Source: Vanilla planifolia
Lineage: Eukaryota > Streptophyta > Magnoliopsida > Asparagales > Orchidaceae
DNA length: 64,000 nt
Assembly: GCA_023846275.1 (NCBI GenBank)
Contig: CM043877.1
Coordinates: forward strand, 17,590,607 to 17,654,606
Direction: 5' to 3'
Shown here: positions 38,066 through 49,388 of the stretch, piece by piece
How positions within the stretch are numbered: the stretch's first letter is position 1
Layout of the letters: each line of letters begins with the position of its first letter
The notes under the pieces: model-generated
The model's input: only the letters and a program-made list of their open reading frames with translations
Told to the model about the DNA's origin: nothing
Databases searched by the model: none
Made by a program: the position numbers and the translations under genes

Positions 38066-39773
38066 AATTTTTGTTTTTTTGTCTTCTCCCTTGATTTTTT
38101 TTCATAATTTTGGATTAAAAGAGCTTGGAATTTATCTCCTAATCATGAAATCAAGTTAAGAAGGAAGCTTGGAGCTTGGGGCATGGTATAGCTTGGGGAG
38201 GCCTTACTCATAACAAATTAACTTTATATTTTAACTAAGACACCAAATTTGAAATGATTAAGTATAAACTTTATTATTCTTATGCTTGTGACTATGAACC
38301 TTATAATTCTTATGCTTAATGATTGATGAAATTCAAAACAATAGCCTTAATTATATAAGACAAGCATCATTAGATAATTCATATGACTCATAACTCACTC
38401 TAGAAATGTAGATTAAGCCATAAAATAATTCAAAAAATGAAAGAGTACACAAATATCAGGTAGTCTACAAGCCACATATTAGGGCTTAATTAGGAAACTA
38501 TAACATAGTAAGAGAAGAGCTATAATACTTCTTTCGGGATAAAATTTTTATCTTTTTTTATTTACATTATTTTTATATTTTTGAGTCATATAATAACTCA
38601 ATAAAGTATTACAATTGTTAAGAGTTTCTATTATTTCATGAGTTAGTTATAATGGTTAAGTTAGTTATAGTAATGAGTAATTGGTTTGAGTGGTTAATTT
38701 ATGATGAAGAATGATTTTTTCTTATGGTATTTGTTATACCCAGTAAAAAAGTTTTATGTTAATCTTTAATGAATTAATTTTTGGCTTGGATGATTTCAGA
38801 TCGACAGTAGGATGAGCCAGGAGCTCAATCAGAGGCTAATGGAATTTCTGAAATTTCTGGGGATTTTTCGGAGCACCGAGGTAATTTTTAAGTAATTTTC
38901 CCTGTTTAATTAGATTTATTGGATTTTTAGAAATTCGAAAATCCATTTAAATTAAACCGGAAATTGGTTTTTACCGCGCGTGAACCGGACCGGAACGATT
39001 CAGCGGAGGCGGAGACGGTTCGCCGAGTGAGTTTGCGCGTGCGTTCTGATATGCGGATCGGACGGTCGTGATCGACGGTTGGGATTGAACCGGCTGATCG
39101 GGTGCTTACCGTGTCGAAAGCGTGTCAACGGCGCGTAATGGGTTTCACCGTGTCGGCCAGAAATATAAAACCCTCGCAAAACGATTAGGGTTCGTTCGGC
39201 CGACCGATAGAGAGAGTTTTTCCGGCGTACGGCGCGTGATTCCGGCGGCCTGGCAAGGGGCTTTTTGTGCCTGGAGATTCACGGGAACGAAGAGAGTCAA
39301 TTCGTACCGGATTCGTTCGGCGAGGAGCTGCGGCGAGCTGCGGACGAAGTTCACCGTCGCCGGCGTCGTTGAGGTAGGAAATTCAGTTTAAATTAGTGAT
39401 TTAGTAGAAAATTAAAAGCATGAAATACTTTGCTTAATGAAAACAAGCATGTGGATAAAAATCGGATTTAATTGAATGCTAATTTGTGTCTTTTGCAAAT
39501 TTCGAAATTCCTGGAAAAATTCCCATTTCGCCGAAAAAAATTTATTAATGCTTAGGAGCATGTTAGGAAATTGTTCTCCTTGTTCGCAGTCGCCGGAAAT
39601 CGACGGAAGGATCGTATTGGTCGGCGATGGCGGCGGCTAGGGTTTCGCGGGCGCCGGGCGGAGGAAGGAGATGGATTAGGATTTAGTTAATTAGTTAATA
39701 ATTAATCGTAAATTAATTAATTAACAATTATTAACTTAAATTGGTGCGGATGAGAGAGAAGCGGAAGGATTTA

Positions 39774-39990
39774 TAATTCGGAAATTAATTCCGAATTTTC
39801 GGAAATGATTTATTTAATTTTAATGCGGCGCGGAAGAGGAAAGACGGGAGGAATTAAATTCGGAAATTTATCCCGAATTTTTGGGAAAAAGAAAATGCAG
39901 AATATTTAATTCAGAAATTAATTCGAATTTTGGAAATAAGATATATGAGGAATTAAACTCGGAAACTATTCTGAATTTCGAAAAAATGGA
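39774..39990. repeat. Four palindromic repeats inside the solo LTR
   Basis: The phrase attcggaaattaattccgaat, close to self-complementary, recurs in degenerate form at about 39776, 39858, 39909 and 39957. Each copy can form a short hairpin. They lie downstream of the TATA box, so they would be in the transcript. Confidence 0.7.
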
Positions 39991-40443
39991 TAAAGACGGA
40001 AATTGATGACGGAATTTAAAAATTTCCTGAAGTGGGGAAAAATGTTATCAGTGATGACAGTACAGCTGGAAACAGTCAGACAGAAGTATGGTACATGGAT
40101 GCTACCAGAACAGTCAGTAATTGACAGTTGTGTTGCCTTGATGGCAACGGCATGGATTGAGTCAGTTTATTCAGTGTTGGCATATTTTATGGATTGGCAT
40201 ACTGGACCGGACTACTATAGACCCTATATGATGTTTTAGGGTAGTTGTGGTAGGTAACTGTGCGGTTTAGACTTAGCTTCCACAGTATACATGTGACTGG
40301 TATGCGCCTTGTTGTACCTGGATACATGTTGCCGGATCTTGGAGTTAGAGATTGGCAATGACTGTAGGGGCGTGAGCTTCTATGGAAGTTGTTGGTAGAG
40401 GACTCTTTGGGACGGTGGCTGAGTCGATCTCTCCTGGTCCATG

Positions 40444-40553
40444 TGTGTAGGCCTGCGCGCCTGAGGGTGGCAGGGGTGTCTCGCAGTGGCTAGCCAAGTG
40501 TGTAGGCCTGCGCGCCTTAGGGTGGCAGGGGTGTCTCACGTTGGCTAGAGATT
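40444..40553. repeat. 55-bp tandem duplication inside the solo LTR
   Basis: The unit tgtgtaggcctgcgcgcct...gagggtggcaggggtgtctc...tggctag occurs at 40444 and 40499 with few differences, so the duplication is recent. Confidence 0.9.
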
Positions 40554-41863
40554 TTGTGACTGGATCTGTCTATAGTCTCCAGGAGATTGATTGACGAGAG
40601 ACGCTGCGGTGTCGGGTGCTTAGGCGCCATGCGTGTTTCGAGATGGGCGTTCCCACTGGCACGCTACCTGGAAGCCCAGAGGAGAGCTACTCTGGTGTGA
40701 CTAGGGGTGACTGTGGTTGGTCGGAGTCTGGGACTGAGAGTGCCTATCCACCATACATTGTTATGCTGTATTCTTATATTTTTGCTATTATCCTTCTCTT
40801 GCATGTGAGTTTTACTAGCTGTCTTTCCTACTGGGCGTAGCTCATTCCTGTATTATATATTTTCAGTGGCTCGACAGACTTGACACTACCAGATTAGGTA
40901 GGATCGTGGTCAGCAGGATTGTGGAGGATATCTGACTTGTGATTGTCTGAGATATTCTGGTTAGTTGATTGTTGCTGTTGGATGTATTTAATGAGATTGT
41001 TATTCTCATATGTCATGTAATATGTGAGGGAAATTCTGACTTATGTTTCTGGTTGGATAACATTGCACTTGTTGGACTTGGATCTTATTCTTGTAATGTA
41101 GTTTCATTCACTGTTTTATTTTATTGTCTTGGAGTATGGTGTGTGGAGTGCCATATTTTATCTGAGGATGTTATATATCTTTTTGTTTGATGGTGAGGTC
41201 ATTACATGACTATGGAACTTAACCATGGGGGTTCAGACTTCTAATAGACCGGTTCTCCTACCCGTAGGGGTTAGGAGTATTGGGTCTAGTAGGAGTAACA
41301 TTGCGCGAGTCCATCTGTTAATTCAGGAGTCATGAACCTGATTTGACGGTGTACCCGGGAGATGGGATCCACTTTGTTAAGGGAAGTAGGTGTGTAATGA
41401 TGTGTTATATCCTATGTTTTCGTAGGCTACTCAGGTTGGTATGGGACGATCTGAGCTGTCTATATAAAAAAAAAAATTGTATGCCAAAAATCAGCCTAGG
41501 AAAAAATGGGGTGTAACAGTATTCTCTTTCATAAGAGTCTTACTTAGATAGGCAAGTCAAATTTTTAGTACTTCATCTTTATAAAGATAAAGATTAAAAC
41601 TTCCTTGTCTTTTTATATCGAGTTTATGAATAACTTGAAAGCCATACAATCAAAATGACTTTTGGACAAAGTAGAGAAGCTTTTAAGCTTAAAAGAGCTC
41701 ACCTCATGTCTTAAACAATCTTACGTAGAAGAATGGGGCTTATAAGACAATCTTACCTAAAAGAATGGGGCTTATAAAAGAATGAGGCTTATCTCGAACA
41801 TCCATCCTTCTCACTTTCACTTTGAGATTAGAGCTTTGTATTACATTTATCCCTCATCATCTG

Positions 41864-41875
41864 GTATCAAAGCTT
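41864..41875 (+). other. Primer-binding site (tRNA-Met type)
   Basis: TGGTATCAAAGC matches the complement of the initiator tRNA-Met 3' end (TGGTATCAGAGC) at 11 of 12 positions. It lies two bases after the end of the family-B LTR, the normal position for the start of reverse transcription. Confidence 0.8.
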
Positions 41876-42214
41876 TTGTCAACCACCACTATCTGTTTGG
41901 TATCAAAGCCACTTAATGTGTTCTATCCACTAAAATGATTTACCATCACCAACGAAAATTCTCTCCTTGATTTTCAAGCCTTCAATTGATGCCATGCCAT
42001 CGATCTTGGATTTCTTCATGCAAAATTCAAAAATAATAATAATAAAAGGGTGTCACAATTTCTATGCCACTAATTATCGATAGATTCAACTAGCCATGCA
42101 TGCACCACATTTGCTTTGCCATGTCTCAAGTTTGAGCATGTGCATTGTTTGCTTACTCACCTCTATCATTGATTGCATGTGCTTAGCCATTGCTTCTTAC
42201 GCACAACTAACCCA
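41876..42214 (+). other. Truncated interior of the family-B element
   Basis: Leader-like sequence after the primer-binding site with no recognisable gag. It contains a short tandem phrase with a second tggtatcaaagcc at 41,899. It ends near 42.2 kb, where the next LTR begins. Confidence 0.45.
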
Positions 42215-45200
42215 CTATGAATATTTTGCTCAAAAACTTGAATAGTAGCAACCTTAATTTTTATAACCAAACTCTTTTAAGGTTTTAGAACAATATTCAT
42301 ATCTGGAAGGAAGATTAAAACTATCCTTATTTTTATCCCAATCAAGATAAAAGAAATCTTAAAATCAATTTAAGAAGATTCTTAGTAAGTATGTTGAACT
42401 TATTCGAGTAAATTTTTTAAAATATATTATTCATATATAAAAATATTAAAATAATAATAAAATATTAGAGAGCATATAATAAGATAAAGTTTGGTCAAAA
42501 AAATTATTTGAACATATTAATAAAATAGAATTATTTTAGATAAACTCAATGAAATTAACTATGTAATTTTTAGAGACCTAGAGAATGCATTATGCATTCT
42601 AAAAATGTAGATATAATTATAATTTTTAAAATATCATTAGGAAAAGATTTTAAATTTTTGAAATTTTGTATTAAGACGAAATTAATTAATAAAAGGTAGA
42701 TATGAAAATATGGGAAATTCAACTTTGTTAAGTTAAATTAATATTTTTTACAATTTCAATGCAATTATAATTTATTTAGTGAAGCCTATATTTGCTAATA
42801 TTAGAATGTCAAAGGGGCAAAATGTAAATTTTATTATTAGGGTTTCTATCAACCTTTTTCAAACTTTTTAGGAGTGGCAATAGAAGTGTATTTTAGTAAT
42901 AATTATTTTGGTTGAAATAAATGTGACACAAATAATTGAATAAAAATATTATTTGTATTCGACAAATGCGTAATTTGATACTATCCATCTAATCTGGTGA
43001 ATATTTTCATTAATCTAGTCAATTAATAGACAAAAAAGAAGATATTTACTCTCACTTATAAAAGTTTAGAAACTCAAGTGTGCAAAGCTATGAGGAAATA
43101 AAAGTTATCATTAGAGAATTGATCAGTTTCATCAAGATTTATTAAGAGAAGATGGTATGAAAAGATTACTAAGCAGGGCATGATTATTGTGTTGATATTT
43201 TCCATAAGCAAAAGAGAAGAAGAAGCATATGGGTAGATGGCAAACCATAAGAAATAAGAAGGAGAAGTTGTGAAACTTTTGAGAAAGCTCACTATAATTA
43301 AAGGAGGAGGTTGGAATTAAGAGAATGAGAAGAAAAAATATTATAGGAAGTAGCAAAAGAAATCGAACAATAGCTATATATGTGAGATCAATAGTAGTAT
43401 GATTTTGGTCAATCGTAAAAGATGATGAGTTTGAAATTAAGAAAAAGAAAATCCGTCCAAGTCTAAGTGGTTGAATGAGTTTGTTGGACATAATCACATG
43501 GCATGATGGGCAACATTTTTACTTTACAGTATGATCATATGAAGAAAAATTATATTGGGTGATGAGAACAATGACTTATGGATTTAATCATGTTGTGTGA
43601 TATGCATATTGTGTTAGTATAGGAAGGGGTGAGGTATGTAGACTGGTTCAAGAGAAAATAGGAATCATTCAGTACGATGCGGTTGATTATGCTATAAGAT
43701 AATTAAGAAATAATGAATGTTAATGAACGTTCATATGGTATGATAATGGAGACTATAAGAGTATGATCAGGTTTAGAAATGACAAAAAAAGTTGGATTAT
43801 GGATCAGATTGTTTAATCAAGGGATGGTACACATACAATTTAATCTAAAACACTTATAATTTTATCAAATTGTACGATATGATGGGTAAGTCGTACGAGT
43901 ATGATTCAAGAATATCAATAAATTTGGAGAGAATTTATATGAATAAATGGATTAATAAGCATGCACATATATGTCATATATTGATCATGTCACATATTTT
44001 ATTACAGAAAACTTAAAAGAGGGGATGATCAAACAAAAGAATTATTTTATAAAATCAAATAAATAAATATGTAACTTATGAAAGTAGCATAATCTTATGA
44101 AAGTAACATAAACTTATGAAAGTAACATAATATTATTTTTTTTATTTAATGATTTTTTCATATTATATTCTTTCATGTTAACAAATCTTTATGCTTTCTC
44201 TTATGATTTGGCATGATCTCAATAGTATTCTGCATTACTTATCACATAGTTTTCTTGGTTATATAATTGAATATGATTTATGACTTTCTTTATTACATGG
44301 TAATATAAGAAGTAATTAAGTTGGAATGAAATGTATATAAAAATATCATATAGACTAAATATTTACTTTATATATGAATATAATTAAAGAAATAATTTAT
44401 TTATCATGAAATTTGATATGTTTACTAGGAAATAAAGAAAAATAAAAGATAAAACTTGGTATATTAAAGTCATCATACAAAAAATGTATGCACAACACTT
44501 CAACATGACTAGGGTTATGATACACTTTATGTGAAAGTTACCAACACTTCAATGTGACTAGAGTTATAATACTCTTTATGTAAAAGTAACAAACACTTTA
44601 GTATGGTTATGATAGGGATACCCTCTATACAAAAGTCACAAACTCTTTGTATGTTTAAGGCTATAATATCATATATACAAAAGTCAAAAATACTTCAGTG
44701 TGTCTAGGGCTGCAATACCCTATATGTGAAAGTCCTCTACACTTTAGTATAGTTAGGGCCATGACATCCTATATGCAAAAGCCATTAATATCTTGATATG
44801 ACTAAGGGTATGATATCCTCTATGTGAAAGTCATTAATATTTTAGTATGAATAATACTATGATATTCTTTATACAAAAGTCACATGTATTTTAATATGGA
44901 TAACACTATAATACTCTTTACTTAATTTGATTATATAGTTATTCATTAGTTAAAAAAATTGAGAATGATAATTACATAATTTATGTGAAATTAGAAATAA
45001 AAAGAAAAATTGTTGATTCTTATTACATTCGACTTTCTTATGTCTACATGGCTATGGTATAGGTTTTGACTTACTCATATGGATTATGATATTATTTATT
45101 CCTATGATTTATCATCATCATTATATTGATATATATTTTTATATTTAGTTATTTATTTGATTTATATGTTAAGTTATATAAATCTCATTAGTACTTACAT

Positions 45201-45545
45201 CATAAGTCATGCATCAATTACATTAAAATTTAAGATTTTCTTTGCCACAAGAGAGGATTACACTTCTGATATTTAAGAGCGTGTAGTGCTTGGTGTGAGT
45301 TAAGTGTTGATAATATGATGAAACATTGGTTTAAGTTTTATGCATGTTTTTATATAGTCATATATCCATATTACTTTAATATGCTAATATTTTGTTTTTT
45401 TATGATTTTATTTTGTAAGGATTGGAAATTTAGTCTCATTATCAAGTTTTTACTTATATTTTTATGTCCTTATCATAATTTTATTTACATTTAGTCTCAA
45501 ATTTTCTATATGATTAGATAGTTTTTGAGGTGGGGCTCTAAAAAA
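42215..45545 (+). mobile_element. 5' LTR of a Ty3/gypsy element (family C)
   Basis: The first 1.2 kb (42,230-43,480) aligns collinearly with 47,180-48,310, and the last part (45,180-45,540) with 48,900-49,235. Shared landmarks include aaaatattaaaataataataaaatatta, gaac(a)atat(t/c)aataaaa, aaatgtgacacaaataattgaat, aaagctcactataattaaaggag, and gtgtgagtt(a/g)(a/g)gtgttgataatatgat. The end ggggctctaaaa is followed directly by a primer-binding site. This copy is about 1.2 kb longer than its partner, mainly because of the middle (43.5-45.1 kb) with its tandem array. Exact ends are eroded. Confidence 0.7.
44494..44930. repeat. Tandem array, 49-bp unit, nine copies
   Basis: The unit reads roughly aacacttcagtatgactagggctatgatacccta(t)gtgaaagtcac. 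The first starts are 44494, 44543 and 44592, exactly 49 bases apart, and the phrase continues to about 44,930 with growing divergence. It lies within the family-C 5' LTR and is not seen in the 3' LTR. A degenerate version is at 24,070-24,310. Confidence 0.85.
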
Positions 45546-45547
45546 TT

Positions 45548-45559
45548 GGTATCAAAGCT
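45548..45559 (+). other. Primer-binding site (tRNA-Met type)
   Basis: TGGTATCAAAGC, 11 of 12 matches to the tRNA-Met complement, immediately after the family-C 5' LTR. It fixes the element's orientation as plus and the LTR end at about 45,545. Confidence 0.8.
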
Positions 45560-45860
45560 TTGATTCAAGAATTGGTAATATATGTGAGTGAGAACACAAT
45601 TACATAATATGCATTCTAATTATTATTCATGTTATTATTAATTATCTAAAAGCATATCTAGATAGTGTGTTTGGATATTATAGTATCATAAATAAGTCCA
45701 ACTATGGATAAAGAAGAATATGGGAATATGGATAAATAAAAAAGAGCAAAAGAATAAGAAAATAGACATCAAGAACTAGCTTAAACTCTTATTTCATTAT
45801 TACAATCTATTGGGTTCTAATAGCTAATTCGTAGGGACATCAATCGATAAGATAATAGAT

Positions 45861-46770
45861 CATTTTCACCATATGCCTTTGTTTTCACTTTTAAGGAATG
45901 AACATCCCTTGGTAGGAAAAAGTTGGTTGGAGCAAGTAGTAAGAATATTTGATGAGATATTTTTTCTTGTGATAGGAACCTAGCTTTGGTAATGTTGATG
46001 TTAAAAAAAGCTACTAGTCATTGATGGAGCTTTCTACATCAAATCTAATTTTTAGGTAAATTATTAATGTAATTTCCTTAGAAGAGTTTGTGGGATTTTA
46101 AAAATGGTATATTCTTTATCCACCAAAGAAAAGCTACCAAAAAAATTAAATAGTGACATAGGGCCATGTGGATGTGTCAGGTTATAAGTATAAATTCAAC
46201 TACTTGGTAGAATATGTACTACAATTCATTAAATTGAATGAACAAAGATGTTACATATTTCATCAAGGTGTATGGATTGAAATTCAAATTTCCCTAATGA
46301 TTGTCCAAACCACAAATTTTTGGAGTTAATAGAGCATGCCCACATAGTTAGCTGAAATTGGGTATTTTGGCTTTTGGTAAAGTAGGAGGAAAATGAAGGT
46401 TAATTTTTCTAATATTTAAGGATGAATTTTCTATGAAAAGAGGTGGTTATAATGTTTCTAGTAAACTAGGGTTAGGAAAATTCTAGTTTCTAAAATGACT
46501 TTTTACAATTAGACTAGTGTTATACCCAAGGAAATCAGTAGATGAGGTAATTGTGGTTAATGGCATAAAAGAAATTGTAACAAAAAATTTATCAAAACAT
46601 TAAGAAGTTACACTTTTGAGGAGTTGGGACATATGCCAAGGAATTATTCCAAAGCAAAGGAATTAAAGGTTGTTAAGACATCTATGAGTGGAGATAGAGG
46701 CATAATAAACAAGAGAGGAATGAGATGACCTTCAATGTGCAAACGTGTTGGTTGTGATAGTACATTTGGC
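45861..46770 (+). pseudogene. Gag remnant of the family-C element
   Basis: In changing frames the translation gives MPLFSLLRNEHPLVGKSWLEQVVRIFDEIF at 45,871-45,960, which follows the gag opening of Tekay/Del elements (an F-x-G-x-x-D-P-x-x-A-E-x-W-x-x-x-x-x-x-I-F pattern). At 46,607-46,656 it gives SYTFEELGHMPRNYSK, a zinc knuckle in which two cysteines have become Ser/Phe or Tyr. An MCKRVG-like string at 46,735 corresponds to the segment between knuckle and protease. After that coding similarity ends and the 3' LTR begins at about 47.14 kb, so protease, RT and integrase are absent. Confidence 0.65.
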
Positions 46771-47139
46771 AAAGGAAGAGAAGCTTGAGTTTTTTCTATC
46801 ACTCAACAGGTTGATCACCCCCTATTATCAGTACACACACACCATACTTACAAAAATTTATCTATTATGATTTATTTATTCGTAAAGCATTCTATTTATT
46901 TATTTCTATTTTCATGATAACTAAATAAGTGTTCAACAACAACTACTAAAGAAATTGATAAGAGTTAGTATAATATAAGAATAATATTAAGGTATGAAAT
47001 TGTGTGAAAGATGAGATAGAAATCAAAGTGAAAGAGTTCTCTATATTATTTAACCAAAGAAGAAATAATGTATTTTAAGAGAGGGCACTTCAGTGAAAAA
47101 TCTAAAGAAAAGAAATAAAAATTTGTTAGAATTTTGTCA

Positions 47140-49240
47140 AATTTGACATTTTCTAAAACTTTCATGTTAAAACTTTTGTGAGAAGAGAAGATTATAATAG
47201 TCCTATGTTTTTCTAACTAGACTATTCTAAGATTTTGGGATAATTTGTATAAAAGAAGATTGTAACTACCGTCATTTCTATCTCAATCAAGATAGGAGAA
47301 ATCCTAAAAACAAGTAAAAAAGATTATGATTGGATACGGTTGAACTTAATCAAGTAAATCTCTTAGAATATATTATCTCTATATAAAAATATTAAAATAA
47401 TAATAAAATATTAAGGAGTATATAATAGGCTCAAAATTAATAAAAAAATATTATTTGAACATATCAATAAAAAAAAATCTTTTAAGATGAACTCAACAAC
47501 TAGTTTGCAATGTTTGAAAATTTAGAAAATTTATTATAAATTTTAAATATTTGGATACAATTATAATTTTTAAAATAATTTCTTAAGATAGATTTATAAT
47601 TTTTAGAATTTTGGCTTATGTCAAAACTAATTGATAAAAGGTAAATATGCAAATAAGAAAAAGCTACCCACTCTAGATTAATAAGTAATTTTTATAATTT
47701 TGACATATTTATATTTAATTTGGCAAATGAAATGTTTTGTAAATATTGAAATGTCATATGGGAATAATATAAAGTTTGCTATTAAGGTTTCCACCAACTT
47801 TTTTCAAATCGTTTGGTGGAGTGACAAAAGTGAGTTTTAGCAACAATCATTTGACTGAAATAAATGTGATGCAAATGATTGAATAAAAAAACTATTTTTA
47901 TTTTGCTCATGCTTAATCTGATTGCATGTGTCTATTCTGGTGAACATTTGGCTAGTCTCATAGCATAAAAAATAATGACTAGCTTGCTTATAAAATTTAG
48001 AAGAATCAAGTGGTAGAGTTATCAAAAAATTGACCAATTCAATTAAAGAGTTTAGCATTATCCTCAAGAACTGCTAAGATAAGGTGATTTGAGGAGATTA
48101 TAGAGTAAAGAATTGCTGTTGTGCTACAATTTCCAATGAGCAAAGCTGAAGAAGAGCCACAAATAAAGGAAAAATCATAAGAAAGAGGATGGAGGAGTAG
48201 TGGGACTTTTGGGAAAGCTCATTATAGTTAAAGGAAGAGTTTAGAAGTAGGAGATTGTGGAGAAGAAGGATTACAATAAGGAAATAATAAAAGGATTTAA
48301 GTAATGGCTACCTATGAAGAAGTAAACATTTAAATAATTCTTTATTAATTTTCTTTTAATTTTAAGTATATAATAGCATGATTGCATTTATGTTTAAATA
48401 AGAACTCTATTTAGAATAGTTTGGATGTAATATCCGATGAATTAGAAGTACTTTGAAGGGAGACTGAGAGGCTCAGGCTGTATAAATTAGTTACTTATGT
48501 GTTTTGTTCAACTATATCATATGATATGATTAGCTAAAAGCCTTATAGAAATAAGAGTGGGAAGGCCAAAATGGTGGGTCGTATGGGGTTTTGAAGTGAT
48601 CATAATAAAATGATCCCATTGGTTTTACTAATACAAGGAATTGTAAGGAGCTGTTAGGTTTATTGAAAGATGTTGGTATATGTGTCATACCCATAAGATG
48701 GGTAGAATTGTTGAGTTCACCATACAAAGACAAAATGAGTGCCAGCCTTGTACGATGTAGTTGTGAAAAAATATATGATTGTATTAGCACAATTATAGAG
48801 ATTATACTCATATAACTTATGAATTATTGTTTATATGATTTAAGCATACATATATTGATATGTTTTAATACTTTGTCAGTTATTAGATTGATCTATTAAG
48901 TTCTATAAATCTCATTAATGCCTATATTACAAGTCATATATATATTATATTAAGATTTGAGGTTTTCATTATCATAGAAGAGGACTACACTCTTGAGATT
49001 TGAGAGTAAATAGTGCTTAGTGTGAGTTGGGTGTTGATAATATGATAGAACAATAGTTTAAGTTATGTATGCATTTTTTTAGTATTTTATTTCAATTATA
49101 TGATTTTATTTGTTTAATATTAGAGATTTTGTCTCCCCATCAGGTCTTCACTTAGAGTTTTGTGTCCTCATCATAGTTTTAACTATGGCCAGTCTCTAAT
49201 TTTTTGTATAATTAAGTACATAGTGAGGTAGGGCCCTAAA
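47140..49240 (+). mobile_element. 3' LTR of the family-C element
   Basis: Partner of 42215-45545, about 2.1 kb. The right end agggccctaaaa matches the 5' LTR's ggggctctaaaa. The part equivalent to 43.5-45.1 kb is mostly absent. Divergence between the two LTRs is high by eye (many substitutions and indels in each 100 bases), so the insertion is old. The inferred element is 7 kb long with only about 1.6 kb of interior. Confidence 0.65.
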
Positions 49241-49388
49241 ATAGATGCCATCACAAATATTTTAGTTTGAAACTACTGAAGGGGTGCATGAATAGAACCC
49301 TCACCACTAAGAAAACACACAATCATACTCATCCAACACACTCTAACTTATCTTTCATGTGCACATTTGGTGTTTGAACCAACTGTAT

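Larger units (their letters stand above)
38727..41523 (+). mobile_element. Solo LTR, plus strand, with GTATT target duplication
   Basis: The LTR proper is 38732-41518 (2787 bp). It starts TGTTATACCC and ends GGGTGTAACA, inverted ends that match at 9 of 10 positions. Exact GTATT copies flank it at 38727-38731 and 41519-41523. TATAAAA at 39164-39170 is followed by an acccctcgc-type transcription start context. GC is clearly higher than the flanks, especially 38.95-39.65 and 40.2-40.75 kb. There is no interior, primer-binding site or second LTR, so it is a solo LTR. Length and ends fit Ty3/gypsy chromoviruses of the Tekay/Del type. Frames inside (39122-39391, 40616-40840) are LTR leader sequence and not genes. 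Confidence 0.92.
38350..41861 (+). mobile_element. LTR family B, 5' LTR interrupted by a solo LTR
   Basis: The two parts, 38350-38731 and 41524-41861, join to about 0.72 kb matching 28440-29150. The right end ...tccctcatca is followed after two bases by a primer-binding site, so this is the 5' LTR of an old element. Its interior survives only to about 42.2 kb, where another element begins. The inserted LTR provides a relative age: this copy was in place first. Confidence 0.65.

Noticed and set aside
39122..39391. 89-codon frame with a plausible protein-like composition
   Set aside because: It lies within the solo LTR just around its TATA box, in GC-rich leader sequence; the antisense frame is equally open.
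40616..41190. Frames with hydrophobic, membrane-like translations
   Set aside because: They are inside the solo LTR and show no start context, splice structure or family resemblance.
43132..43497. 121-codon minus-strand frame with several hydrophobic segments
   Set aside because: It is the reverse of a purine-rich LTR leader duplicated at 48.0-48.3 kb, where the frame is not kept.
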